64,000 nt of DNA from Phlebiopsis flavidoalba (Eukaryota > Basidiomycota > Agaricomycetes > Polyporales > Phanerochaetaceae). Each line of letters opens with the position of its first letter. Position 1 is the stretch's first letter. Below are positions 44,446 to 55,936 of this stretch, in pieces. The translations under genes were made by a program, and so were the position numbers. The notes under the pieces were generated by a model. It had not been told where the DNA came from. It was given only the letters and a program-made list of their open reading frames with translations, and searched no databases. The stretch covers positions 124,001 through 188,000 of the forward strand of contig JAOCPU010000019.1 in the NCBI GenBank assembly GCA_035772785.1, given 5' to 3'.

Positions 44446-45279
44446 ATGCCTGCAACAAAGAGAAAGTCGGTAGATCATACTCCTTACGATCGCTCTGGTA
44501 AAAAAGCCAAAATTGGTACCTCAGTCATCTAGTGAAGAGCCTGGTAAGCTCTAGCCAAGGACCTCTCGCGGAGGTTGAAGATGCGGCCATGTCTACCGCG
44601 CCCGTCGAGGACGCGATGCCCATTGATGCACCCAAATGGTTTCTGTAGAGGGAGAAAAGAAAAGAAAGGAAAGCGAAAGGCATCGCCCACTCGACTCTGT
44701 GCAGGATTGAGAGCAATGTTCCGAAAGTACAGTATCGTAAACTCGCTCCGCCGCGGCCGTTCCCCACGGTCCCAACGTCTGTCAACGCCTACGGGACCTC
44801 GTTCTGCACATGTTGAAGGGAAGAACTACATCTGCATTACGCGCAAGACCCCGTTGGGCGCGTATCTCAGACGATGTAAGGACGCGGTGCTGAAGGCAGG
44901 GTACGTCCCCTCGTCTATTTTCACAAGACCATGACACATATGGTTCCGCCAGACACAAGACTCTGCACTTGCATGCATGGGCGCAGCAATCCCACATCTT
45001 TTGCAGCTATCCTTTCTTTGCCCCGAGGTACTTCCTTACGCGCCGACGAAATCTGCACAGAAGTCCTCACGGGGGACGGTAGAGGTGCAAGATGAGGTTA
45101 TACCGGACGACGAAGACGAAGACACGTCTCTGCGTACCAGGGGAAAGTCGACGCTTTAGCATTATCGTCACTATCGGCGATGGCCGAGGACGAGGGTGCA
45201 CATACTGGGAAGGGGAGGTCCAAACCCCGCAACGGGTCGAGCAGTAATTCAAGGCGCCCCAAGGCAAGGCTAATGTAGC
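44446..45279 (+). CDS. POP7: RNase P/MRP subunit POP7 / Rpp20, Alba-like
   Basis: Pop7/Rpp20 binds the P3 arm of RNase P and RNase MRP RNA with Pop6/Rpp25 and acts in tRNA and rRNA processing in the nucleus. The N-terminus (ATG 44446) is basic, MPATKRKSVDHTPYDRSGKK AK, fitting a nuclear protein. The Alba domain follows: HVEGKNYICITRKTPLGAYL RRCKDAVLKAG (44810-44900), intron (44901-44954, GTACGT...CGCCAG), then HKTLHLHA and GAAIPHLLQLSF, PEVLPYAP, GTVEVQDEVIPDDEDEDTSL RTRGKSTL with SIIVTIGDG, and a basic Ser-rich tail RSKPRNGSSSNSRRPKARLM to TAG at 45277-45279. Small indels occur near 44650, 44975 and 45158. Confidence 0.82.
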
Positions 45280-45676
45280 GTCAGAAAGCAAAGCAAAACA
45301 AAAGTGGCGGAAGTTCCGCAGTTTCAATACGTCTACACGGCCTCGGATTTAGATGCATGAATCAAGTCGAGTATGTTCCCAAGTTGTCTACCGTAGAGGT
45401 CTTGCTCAGAAAGTTTTTCTCAGCCGTTAGGATGGGAAATACCTGGATGCCTTGGATACGACGCTCAAAGCTAAATCGATAATGTTATTTTACGGTTAGG
45501 ATCATGAATATATACGTCATTTAAAGGCTACAGAGCGAATTGTAAGTTTCCTTATCGTTCGGTATATGCGGTAAATCTCATCGGACCAATACGTGTGCTA
45601 TGGCCCCATACTAATAAAATGATCAGGATATACGGGAAATGACCAGCATCTCCGAAACACTCGTTCTTCATGATTC
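45280..45676. other. Convergent intergenic region
   Basis: About 400 AT-rich bases between converging genes; nothing recognisable. Confidence 0.4.
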
Positions 45677-46640
45677 TTATAACACCCCCTTTCGATTCAG
45701 AGGTGACGCAGACACCCTCTCCACCCACTGGGATATACGCATCGAAGGAGAAGATGGTCGCTCCGTGGTATAGGATGGTGGGCGTGAGCTCGGAGGCACG
45801 AGCTCGACTGCAGCGGAACGAGAAGGCTGTGGGTACATTATGAACGGCACGATCCTACTCAGGCGTAAAGAAAACGATGTCTTCTTTTGATCCACACGAC
45901 GCTGGCGATCGTCACCAGGAGGGCTGAGTATGGGCAGCACACACGTAGCGACCGCGATGGTGCTTCCACTGACGTGTTTCGGCGTCGTTGTAGAGCCAGT
46001 TTGTGAGTGAGGTCGGAGAGCCTATGGAACTCTGATGTAACTCTTCGGCGGAGGGATGAGGCTGAGGGAACTATCTTCAGTGAAAAGCTCTCGGGATAGA
46101 AAGATTTGATGGCGAGTTGCCCGAAGAGATCATGCTCGACGACGAACTTTTGTGAAACTATGCTGGCAGAGCTGAAGATGGTAGATGGGACTGTTTGAGA
46201 GGGTTTCAGTACTTTGCGACAACGGGAAACAACTGCCATGGAGGGTGCGGTTTTGCGCGACGCTGTGACGATGATGTCGTTCGTGGAGGAGGGCGTGTAC
46301 GTCAGGTAGTCAAGCCAGTACATGGATGTACGAGTTGTTTGACTGCGGAGGACAGTGATTAGAAGCGTGTGTGTGCCCTACTTTTGAAGCACAGATGACG
46401 GCGGAAGAATAGGCTGGTTTGTTAGCGCTAGGGGCTGTACACCGGCGATGACTGGGGGTGAATTATGATGTAACTGGCATGTTTATCTACTGCGTCCCTC
46501 CTATGTCGTTGGCAGTTACAACTGGCCTGGCGGGTGTGGGCCCAGGGCTGACGGAGCCGAAGACACTGAAGGATGTTCCTAGAAACAGAATCTTGGTAAG
46601 CCTTCAAGTGCACATCAAGCAATTCAGCACTCTTCATGAC
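45677..46640 (-). CDS. Single-pass membrane protein with beta-rich ectodomain (5' end not defined)
   Basis: Reading minus, the ectodomain shows GTSFSVFGSVSPGPTPARPV (about 46575), then after an intron or indels THTLLITVLRSQTTRTSMYW LDYLTYTPSS (about 46365-46285). This is the pattern of a broad agaricomycete family with galactose-binding-like ectodomains ending in a [Y/F]xDYxxYxPS strand. A Ser/Thr-rich stalk leads to a membrane helix (TIAVATCVLPIL, ALLVTIASVVWI with one indel near 45930) and a stop-transfer KRRHR. The cytosolic tail is Pro/Ser-rich (ELVPPSSRPPSYTTERPSSP) and ends at 45677. Exons before 46640 were not found. Likely a surface sensor or adhesion protein; ligand unknown. Confidence 0.55.
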
Positions 46641-47878
46641 AACAACGATTAGTACGGAGCGTGGAACGTGGAAGGATACCCGTTGCCCCTATGACACCTG
46701 TCCCATGCACCCTGTTTGCCATTCTGCGCAAGATCTAGTTCTCAGTGCCGTTGTTAAATTCGCCACAAAAAGAGCATTGAGCTACTACAACCGTTGTATT
46801 CAACGGGCTAGACCTTCCTGTTGCCACAGACCAGGTACGTTAGCATAGATAAATTCTAGTGTCGTTTCGACTGTTAATATCCATGCGTGGGTACACAATC
46901 CGGGGGTAGTGCCTGGGCGGAGAGAGGCAGACGTGAGGATCAGGCGTAACAAAGGTCCTAGATATTTGTAGCCTCTGGTCGATAAGCCTCGTCGTAAGGA
47001 ATTTTCACCATTTTAGGAGAGGTATGGATATGCAGATCATGCAACAGCACCATAGATATCTACCTCCGTGTATTCAATCCACACCGCCTTCGTTATCCAT
47101 TGCAGTGGCTTTTTACACTGCCCAGCTGCCGGGCCTTAGGTTCAATTATTACGATAGGGTTATAGTTATGTAAAGAAAAAGGACTCTCGAGTGCTAGGGA
47201 GCAGCTGATCCCGCGTGAGAGTTTAAGGACCTGTAGGTTTAGTAGGCCCTGCTGGAGGAACATACCGGTGAGGACTTTCACCACAACAAATTGTTTTTCT
47301 TCCCAGTCTAAAACCTTAGTTGCTCCATTGTTTCCACCAGTTTAGTTCTACAAACGCCATGATGGACTTACGAGCTCTGGTCTCGATCCTCTCCGCAATT
47401 TGAAGCGGACTTGAGCCTGAACGGGACCATTGACGAGACACAGGATTCCTCAGTGCGCGTGCCATCGAATATATATCAGGTCTCATGTAGTATCTAATTC
47501 AAGACGATCAGCCCAGCGCGAGATTAGTTTATAAGAGAGAAAGACGAGTGGGAGGTCTTCGTCACAGCTTTAAGCTGTTACTCATCACGTGATCGCGTTA
47601 CGTCGATTGCCGCAGAACTCCCTCCGCCAGGCACACCATCTTACATTCTTTCACTCTCCCGCACGATGGCATGTCTACATATTACTGTAGATTGCACCAC
47701 ACAACGTCCGCAAAAAATACTCTAACACCCTTTCTGAACAATATACGTGTTCTTCGGTGACAACGCCAGCTGAATTTGATTGAACGCACGCTTACCTTCG
47801 TTCACCGAGCCTGCGGACAAACGTCATAGGTATGGAAGTAAATTCTCTGCCACGTCTAGAGGAGCGTGCCTGGTAATG
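46641..47878. other. 1.2-kb region without a recognised gene
   Basis: Could hold upstream exons of the membrane protein on the minus strand and the promoter of the next plus-strand gene. A CATCACGTGATC palindrome occurs at 47583-47594. Confidence 0.35.
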
Positions 47879-49225
47879 GATCCACCCACAATTTACAACA
47901 CCACGCTTGGTATGTCGACCTTGTCTTCACTCAACGATGTCCCTACTCATCGACGTTCTCTTCTTCGCCGCTGCAGCTTTCGCCTCATTATTTCTGCGAT
48001 GTCAGATCGCCAGACACCAGCTTCACATCGGCCGATATCCCTTCGAAAGCTTTCGATATATGACATTCACTACTCGGGAGTCCTATACCAGGGCACATAC
48101 CACTTTACCTTCTCTCCTCTCGCATATTCCTGCGATTCCACTGGCCATGTCGCCCGAATCCAAAGCTCATCACTTTCACCGCCAACGATATCCTGTATCA
48201 ATCTACGACGTCCGACATCTCCACAGAAAAAACTGACAGCTGTGCTCTGGTTCTTTCCAGTGCTGTTTCGTCAAACCCCGGGTCCTTGGATTGACGCAAG
48301 CCTGGACGACTTCCGCATTCGTGTATTCTGGTTAGCGATGCCACGCCTTACTTCATCAAAGCCCTGCGCGAGAACCTGGTGTGCTCTGTGCTTGGCGGTG
48401 AGGGTCATACGACTGGACGACTTCGGCACGAGCGTTTCGGTCGTCGGGACTCACGGAGTCAGCTGTCGAATGCGAAGAGGATCCTAACGGAGATGGTGTG
48501 AATGAGCACCCAGGTGCGAGGCATGGCACTGTTCCCCGGGATGGCCTTTACAATGGGAAGCTCGGCGAACACAACTGTGCAGTGGCGGAGAGTGTCGCGG
48601 ATGATGATGGGACGATGAAAATGGCAAGGCATCATACGGGGAAGATGAAGCCGGTATCGTCCCTGGGTCGGGAACAGGACGAAGTCCGCATCTCAGTATG
48701 CGCTCGCGGAGCATGATACATAAACAAAGAGGGCCGAATGTACACGTTCGGTGTGGTTGATGCCCAGTTGCGCAGAAACTGGACTGCCAACCGAGGAAAC
48801 TTCGTCATGATAGCGCAGGAGAGTCGCTGCTGGACGCGAGTTCCGTCCTGGTACCAGATGCAGCCTCCACCTTCGTTTTGGACGTAAGTCCAGCAAAAAT
48901 TCATAGGGTCATACCCGTAGCTGAGGTCTTGTAGGCATCTAGCCGCCGCCATAAGCCAATTTCCGTATGATCTAGTCAACATCTACCGCCATCCTATGAG
49001 GGACAGTAAACCTGCACGTCCCTCGCGCGGATATCACGTTTGACAATTTCCGGGTACGTGCCGCACATTAGTCAAACCGTATAAGTCTATTAACCGCCAA
49101 TATAGCTACGGGATGCAGAACTTGTGATGCAAGCCATTTCTGTCGCGGGCGAGAACTTCGCGAATGCCGGTATTCGGTGGCAAGATTTATTCGTCGACGT
49201 CATCACCAATGGTCTCAAGGCATGA
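47879..49225 (+). CDS. Unknown protein, several exons
   Basis: I do not recognise this gene, but coding signal is clear in pieces: MDPPTIYNTTL (47879), RQTPASHRPISLRKLSIYDI HYSGVLYQG (48008), DATPYFIKALRENLVCSVLG GEGHTTGRLRHERFGRR (48337), an acidic hydrophilic part DPNGDGVNEHPGARHGTVPR, then YTFGVVDAQLRRNWTANRGN FVMIAQESRCWTRVPSWYQM (48737-48870), a GTAAGT donor at 48889 with TTGTAG acceptor near 48933, LAAAISQFPYDLVNIYRHP, VPRADITFDNF, and after an intron (49053-49106) LRDAELVMQAISVAGENFAN AGIRWQDLFVDVITNGLKA with TGA at 49223-49225. The final exon is well formed. A signal for location is not evident. Confidence 0.45.
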
Positions 49226-49864
49226 TGCATGCTAATATATCACATCTATTTGTTCATATTGTACAGGGTTGCTCCTACATTTCATCACACGCGCGGTACA
49301 GCATCGGAAAAGAATGATAGTGGCTACTGATACTCACACACCAACGCGGACATACACGGAAGTAGAATACACTATAATAGTACTAGCCTAGTTCCGCAGC
49401 ATGCTGAGAGCATACCGCAAAATGCGAGGCGTAATAAATATTAGTAATAAGTTCGAACAATGTGTCCCGACCGAAGACAAAATGGAATGAGCTGAAGGAT
49501 AGACGAAGAAAGTAAAAGTCATGGGTTCATCTAGCATCATGAAGTAATGTTCCTCCCTACATGGCAAGTCCAGCCTGGACACATGAAGTCAGCACAACAG
49601 GAAGACGGCTAGAACAGGGAGACACTTACCGCCAGAATCATGATCCCGCAGCTACCACGTCCAATGAATCGTTCGACAGCCGATTCGGCCTACCAACGAC
49701 TGTGCTCAACGGCGGTGGCGGCGCCAGCAGGCTCTCGTGGGCACCTAACGCAGGCCCCTTCGCCAACGTCCCCCCGCACTAAGCGTCCTCATCTTGTACG
49801 CAGTGCCCTTCCCCGCCCACGCCTGGGTCGACGAGCGTCGTGTCCGATACACGGATTGTCGGGC
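49226..49864. other. 3' flanking region, no recognised gene
   Basis: Two genes converge here. Some Pro/Arg-rich minus-strand codons at 49640-49864 could be a longer cytosolic tail of the next gene if the stop at 49865 is an error. Confidence 0.35.
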
Positions 49865-51330
49865 TCATGTTCGCGTATCCGCGGGCGCTCGCGCTGCCAT
49901 CGCGACCGGATCCCCGAATGGGTCGTATTCCTCGTCCGCGCCATGGTAGCTCTCCTCCGAGCGTGGCGCGGATTGTACGATCAGCAGCGGGCTAATGTTC
50001 GTGCGTGCTGTACCCGGGCGCGTAGGGCTGTATACGTTTTTCCCTGCGCTGTGGCGTATTGGGAAGAGGTGTCTGTCATTGGGGCAGAGAGCGGAGCCTC
50101 GGAGTGTGTACTGTGAATGCTCTTGGGCGTGCGAGGATTTTGATGGAGAGCGGAAAACCGAAGTGCGGACGGCTTCCCAGTCGAGCGGTGTGGCATGTTT
50201 CCGACGTCTTCGACGCACACAGAAGAATAATGCCACCATTGTTAGCAAAATGAGGCCGCCAACCACCACCAACGACGCCGGCGATGATATCAGTTCTTAT
50301 GCGACCCGATCTGTGGGTCAGCTTAGTGAGTGAAAATAACAGGGATTAACACCCGTCAAACTCACGTCTGTGATGCTTGTGAAATTCGTGGTGCCGCAGA
50401 GGGATTGAGCGAACTGTCTGGGATAGCAGAGGAATACTGTGCGGAAGACCCAGTCAAAGTCTCGGTAGTACCGCTACGTTGGCCGGTGGCAGTTAAGGAC
50501 GATAGCTCGGTGGAAACGGAACTTGAAACGGTGGGCAATGATAAAACTATTTGCCATGAAATGAGCTGCTGATGGGTGCTTACTTGCTACATACCTGGGT
50601 GAACTAAGGGATAGTGCAGTGGATGTATTCCTGGTTGACTGTTTCGGTATCAAACTAGGAGCTATAGGGCGTGCCACTAGATAGGCTGCTTGCGGGTTGC
50701 GTCGGGCTTGGGGAGGTTGTGTCGCATTTTCCTCTGTGGCGGGGAAGAGGGACGACGCGCAGGTACGCTTGCGGACAAGTAACCCGTCGTAGAGGTAGCT
50801 GCGGACGAGGAACCCGTCCCGCTGTGGTGTTGCTCGCGCTGCCAGAAGCTGTTGTAGAGCCGCTTGTGGTTGCAGACACGATAGGCCCACCAGGGCTACT
50901 ACTTATGACAGCTTGAGAAGTCTCTTCTGAAGATAGCGGAGTTGTGTCAGACCGCCGGCGAAGAGATACAACCCCTAAGAGAGCGTAAGGCGAAGGCGTG
51001 AAATCATCTGAAAGGTGGCAAAGTTGACTGACGAGGCATAGTATTGAGTGCGGCAGATCGTTGAACGAAAAGTGAGTACATCTGAAAATCTGGGGTTTCA
51101 GCATGCCAGCTGGAAGGATCGACAAACTCGTCACAAATGGTAGAAAAACGCGGATAAAAAAAACCAAAACCGTTCCCCCCCACGCCGGAGCTAACGTTGC
51201 AAGATAGAGGTAATACTCACCAGACTCATCTCTACCAATCGCGCGTGTCCCGAGGTGTCGCGCGTGTCCCTCCAAGGAAGGCATTAAAAGGAAGAGTAGA
51301 CGTAGAGCAAGGGGAAGAGAAGCAAGCACC
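49865..51330 (-). CDS. Single-pass membrane protein with Ser/Thr-rich ectodomain
   Basis: A hydrophobic N-terminal segment (SLPLALRLLFLLMPSL, about 51325-51275) looks like a signal peptide, followed by an intron. The ectodomain is rich in Ser, Thr and Pro: SEETSQAVISSSPGGPIVSA TTSGSTTASGSASNTTAG (50930-50830), further Ser/Thr in shifted frames to 50400. Then comes a membrane helix GVVVGGLILLTMVALFFCV with stop-transfer RRRRRK (50275-50200). The tail contains EAVRTSVFRSPSK, HSQYTLRGSALCPNDRHLFP and an acidic SEESYHGADEEYDPFGDP, ending at 49865-49867. Layout matches wall-sensing or adhesion proteins of basidiomycetes (Mid2/Wsc-like in form only). Its exact start is uncertain. Confidence 0.55.
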
Positions 51331-52534
51331 CAAGTAGCTGAACCTGCTCAAGATGACCGTCACAGCCCCAAGCCTCCCAAGGGCGGCAAATGATGGGAGT
51401 TGCAAGGTCTGGCGTGATACATCTGTGATATCTGGTTTCATCTGCCCTTGTACCTAGACTATCCATACGTGGACATGGTGCTCCCTACGTCTTCCAGGCG
51501 ATGAGCACCGCAGTAGCGTGGGGTGGGTAAACAGAAACGACGAAATTCAGATTTGACGAGGGGAGCTCGGACCATGGTGGTCGCTCGAAGCCTGTTCGGG
51601 CACTGAAGCGCCCGACCTGTCCGCATTGCTTAGGCGCTTGAGGGCTCCCCAAGTTCGGTGTGTCAGGGTGTGTCGGCACATTTTGCAAAGACAAGGTTTG
51701 CTACTAGGCTGATACCAGGCTGACATGCTAAGAATGCAGTTTGCTCTGCCACTGGCAGCTTGTCGGATTCCACCAGGGGTCACATGGTAGCGGTAACCAC
51801 AAAACATGACACTGCATCCGGTCAAGGAGGCAATCGACTCGATAGATTATCTAGGCGGTCATCAAGATTCTAATCCATATAAAACCTGGCTATAGTCGTC
51901 TTTGGTAGGTGACATGGGTAGAGTACTATGGGGATAATTCTTCTAGTAATCCTTGACTTGTCATGCTGGATGACAACATGTAAAGCAGCACACGCGTGCG
52001 CCGAGATCAACGTTTTATCGTCCGCTACATACTCACGTTACACTATTATAGTCATACAGCATCCCAGTTTGTCCAAACGAATACCTAACGCTGCGGGACT
52101 GCGCCGAATTTTTGCGAACACCACAAAGGCGTCGTCGCGTGGCACAAGCGCCATAGGCATTGCGAGAGGCTTGGATCCGACCTGAGTTCGAAGCGTTGCT
52201 GCTTTTTCTGGTAGCAACGCGTAAGGCGGGTATGATGGGTAAAAATATCTATCGGAAGTTATGATGTGTCATGAGGTCTGTATCCACTGCGTATGCCTTC
52301 CGATGGATCTGTAAACTTGGGAACCTAGGTGGAGCATTTGGTCGTCCTGCGCAAGCCCAGTGCGTGTTACCGACCTCACAATGGCGCGGAAGTGACATGA
52401 CATCGGAAGCATAAAAGGAACGTTCTGAAGACCAAACGTTAGCCATGGACGCCTGATGCTCTGCACACGGCGGAGGCCTGGAGTGATATCGGGTATGTTG
52501 ACACACATGAGGCAGCAATTATTCAATTCATGTT
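51331..52534. other. 1.2-kb region without a recognised gene
   Basis: Open frames on both strands (for example 51547-51825 minus) lack family features. It contains the membrane-protein promoter and the 3' flank of the RidA gene. Confidence 0.4.
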
Positions 52535-53209
52535 TCAATCATACACTGGTTTTGTCTCGCTTCTACTGCAAGCTGCATCGCGAGACATGAGCAGAGCTAC
52601 TTTGACCAGAAAACCCCCCAACGTACGCACCTAGCAATGCCACTCCGATCTCAAACAACGCATTCAGCGGGAGCCGCGCCACCTGTACTAAAAAGCCGAC
52701 GCGCGCAGGGCTTGTGGGTTCGCCGATAGAACCGCGAGTAGATCGCCCATTAAACAGCAAACAAAGTCGTCCATGTTCGCGAGCAAACACCTGCGCAGAT
52801 CGGATCATCAGTACACCGCTTCGGGCCATAGCGCAATGAGAACGCACAGGTGGTCTCACAATCTTCCCACGCCACGACTCACTACCACCATGCCTTCGGA
52901 CGACAGCCTTCATGTTCTTGAGGCTTGCTTGTTCCGCCTGCGCCTCGACGCCACCCTCGACCTACACTGGTTAGTTTTTCGCTCGCGGCGTTGATCAGGA
53001 CACACGTACCATCTTGCCACAGCGGGGTCGAGCCCGAGCGAGCCGGACGCAAAGAGCAGGTCGCCGACCTTGACAGCCTGCGTGTATGGGCCTACCGCGG
53101 CGGAGCGGGGGCATCTGCGAGCACGGATGAGCGAATACACACAACCTCAAGCGCGTGGAGGCTCACTGGGGGTCGAGACGAGCGAGAGCGAGGCGTGTGT
53201 GGAAGACAT
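52535..53209 (-). CDS. RidA/YjgF/UK114 family protein (enamine/imine deaminase)
   Basis: RidA proteins hydrolyse reactive enamine and imine intermediates of amino-acid metabolism, usually in mitochondria and cytosol. From the ATG at 53209 (MSSTHASLSLVSTP) an intron (about 53166-53117) leads to NAPAPP and VGPYTQAVKVGDLLFASGSL GLDP (one indel near 53100). After a second intron (about 53012-52966) come VEGGVEAQAEQALKNMKAVV, GKIVRP, then FNGRSTRGSIGEPTSPARV (FxxEPxPAR motif) and the signature VQVARLPLNALFEIGVALL (about 52680-52630). The third part may end with a small exon after an intron (stop 52535) or read on to 52563. The fold is a trimer with the active Arg in the PAR motif. Frame is disturbed in the middle (52870-52740). 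Confidence 0.85.
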
Positions 53210-54581
53210 GGTTCGTTGTGGTATACGAGTGAGAGTGCGCGAGGAGTATTTAATGGACGGAGGGAGAGCAGGGCGCGGTCGGCGCGCGAACGATGCGGGG
53301 CGTGGCGAGCATATGGTGTGCGAATGGGTCGAGTCAGCGCGTCCGCGCGTGGCTTCGAATTCTGTTCTCACCGCGCTCGCGCGCCCTCAGATGTTGTTGT
53401 TTCGTCATTATTTCAACGCGCAGCAAGGCGAAGGACAGCACGGACGATTATGATACAATGTATGAGATACAAAGCGTGCGGATGTGAACATTTACATAGT
53501 GACTTGCGAGTGGTGATGGAAAGTGCATGATGTTGTTGAAGACGAAAGTCCAATTGTCCCTATTTCCCCTCTTTCCATCTCTTTTCCCAGCATCGCGGCA
53601 CAGCCAGCGAGCAATTCAACAGGTATAACGCTCCCCAGCTTCTTGATCTTCGCCACAAGGGCTATCAAGTACGACGCTCTTCAGCTTCGCGAGTACCCTG
53701 ACGCCCTCGCCTCACAACCTGACAATACCCCCCTTCCAACCTCCCGCTGATCCGGGTATCGACACGTGGGGGCTCCTGTTTTCCACCAACGACGCGAAGT
53801 GCATGGCGGAGGTCGGCGTACATGACATGCGTGTCGCGCGAGCAATGCGAGCTCGTGAACATGCTGGGAGCCTGTTGGCCGGGTAGGAGTGTCGCGACCG
53901 TGGATGGCATCTCTATCTTCCCCTTCGTGTGCTGAATTAAACGGATAGAATGGGTGGGTATTAAAACGAATGGACGTGCACAGCACGGGTGGTAGCAGCG
54001 AGAATTAGAGAGTCGAGACGCGTCGTGGGTGTGTGCAGGTGCTGAGACGAGCAGCAGAGCAATGAAGCTTTGAGACTCACATCGCGGCTGCGCACGCAGT
54101 CTTATACGTCCCTTTACAGTGCCTAGAAAAGGAGCGGGAGGAGCAGCGGGCTCGTAGCTGCCTAAAACCCGCGCCGTTTATTGTTGCGCGGCCAGTGCAC
54201 CACATCACCTGTCACCGGATAACAATACGGCGCATGAGCGTCGCTTGCATGAATGTGCAATTCGGCGCGTCTCTGCGTGCTTCGTCGCTAGAGATCTCCC
54301 AGCCGAACGCATTGCAACAAAAAGAGATACTATGTACACTGCAGACAAAAAAGAGCGAGCGTAGGGAGTGACCGCGAGTTTACAGGAGAGATTTGAAGTA
54401 CAGACAAGCAATCCAAGTGGTGTTGTGACGTATCGTAGCACACTTAACGTAGTTCTTTGTGACACACAAGACTGCACGGAAACCACACGTTACATAAAGT
54501 TGCTGAGTACCGGTCGCTGGTACTTATTGGCAAGATCGATGATGCTATGAGGTTTACATGTTTAACTGTTTATCAAAACAA
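53210..54581. other. Region with weak coding signal on the minus strand
   Basis: Minus-strand frames at 53910-53665 and about 53680-53520 (IALVAKIKKLGSVIPVELLA, GKEMERGEIGTIG) look protein-like but I cannot assign a family or join them. The rest (53990-54580) shows nothing. Confidence 0.3.
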
Positions 54582-55717
54582 CTACAGAACCCCACAGGTT
54601 CTCTCTGGTTCGACGCACGGAAAATTGCATACTATCCCTGGCATTGCGTACAGAACCCAGAGTCCAGAAAAACGCGCTCTATTGTGTTTAAAAAAATTGA
54701 ATGGGTCCGGATGACATATGAACATGCTGGTTCCACCATTTGTAAACGTTCCACACTCGGGATCCCTCAAGGTGCGGTCGAAAGATGACAGGCTGTCGGA
54801 GCACTCAGGCCCGTTGTCATCGAGCCTGAGCACATTGCGAAGAAGCCGTTCGCTGTCGCAGTATTTCTCCATGAGGGTCCCGGTCCACCCACTGAGGACC
54901 TCCCTGTATTATTCTGTGAAACGTCGGAAGTCGACAAACGTCGAGTAAGCGCCATCTGGCGGTGCGACCTTGCGTTCGGGCATATGTCTCTTTCTTAGAC
55001 GCATTCTGCTCTTCACGAAGCTTGTCCCAGTCATAGCTGTGCGGGATGCTGGCAAGAGTAGAGAACGCGAAGGGCAGAATAGAGGGAACATCGAAGTCCC
55101 GAGCGAATCGTATAGCAGCTGCGGGTTCAGGAATACGTTCTTCGTACGACTTCCCATCGACGAGTCCGTCTGCAGTGAGTCCGTGCCTATCCTTGATGAT
55201 TTTAAGCTCCGACTGGAACCGGAGCCAATGCTCGAATGTCTGCGGCCAGTTTTCATGCATGATTTCGACGATGCGGGGCGCGAATGGAGTCAAACTGGTA
55301 TTTTGTCGCAAGCCGCATCACACCTGTCAGTAAGATAGGTATGTCGGGGTCATAGCGTGGAAATGATAAAGAGCTGTGAATGAGGATGAATAAGTCAGCT
55401 TGTGGACGAGATTGTGATTTGCACGACGCGCACCTCGGGTCGTGTAGAGCGGAGAACAGGGAAGTCAGGTCCTTAGCAGCGTCAGATAACCGCACGACTG
55501 GGACTCCGTCGTAGATGTCTTGCGTGTCGGTAGAGCCTGTGCCTGGCAGAGTGAACATCCCCGCGAACACGGATGAGTTGAACGCAAGAAGGCTCTTGTT
55601 CACGCGGAATAACGTCGACACTCCATCCGCGTCTGGAGCTGATTGTACGACCAGGTCACCAAAGGGAAGGTAGAAAGTCGCGTGGCGTATGAGTGTCAGG
55701 TTCGCGCTATACTCCAT
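54582..55717 (-). CDS. BTB/POZ domain protein, copy 1
   Basis: The ATG at 55717 gives MEYSANLTLIRHATFYLPFG DLVVQSAPDADG, FRVNKSLLAFNSSVFAGMFT, then PVVRLSDAAKDLTSLFSALH DP, intron (about 55437-55375), SFPRYDPDIPILLTGVMRLA TKYQFDSIR. This is a canonical BTB fold with the xxxSPVFxxMF and YDG/PxxxL...ATKYxxxxL features used in agaricomycete BTB expansions. A C-terminal part follows: VEIMHENWPQTFEHWLRFQS, EPAAAIRFARDFDVPSILPF AFSTLASIPHSYDWDKL. One indel lies near 55315 and another near 54950. The tail after 54900 is uncertain and could end at 54817 or 54582. BTB proteins can be Cullin-3 adaptors, but this fungal group is uncharacterised. Copy 2 is 220 bases downstream in the same orientation order. 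Confidence 0.75.
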
Positions 55718-55936
55718 GGTGTTGGTTGGGTCCAGGCTGCGGTAGGTTACATAGGTCTTAGACTAAGCGCTGACTACTTGAGCGGTTGAGTTGCCATCAA
55801 CATTCTTCAACATTGTGTGACAGCGTCGAGCCGATCTTTGTCTTTGCACCACAAATCATTTACATTCATCTACCTAATCTAAAGCTATACTGAGGTCATA
55901 TCGGACAACCCTTCCCAAGTTTGCACCTTGACTCGC

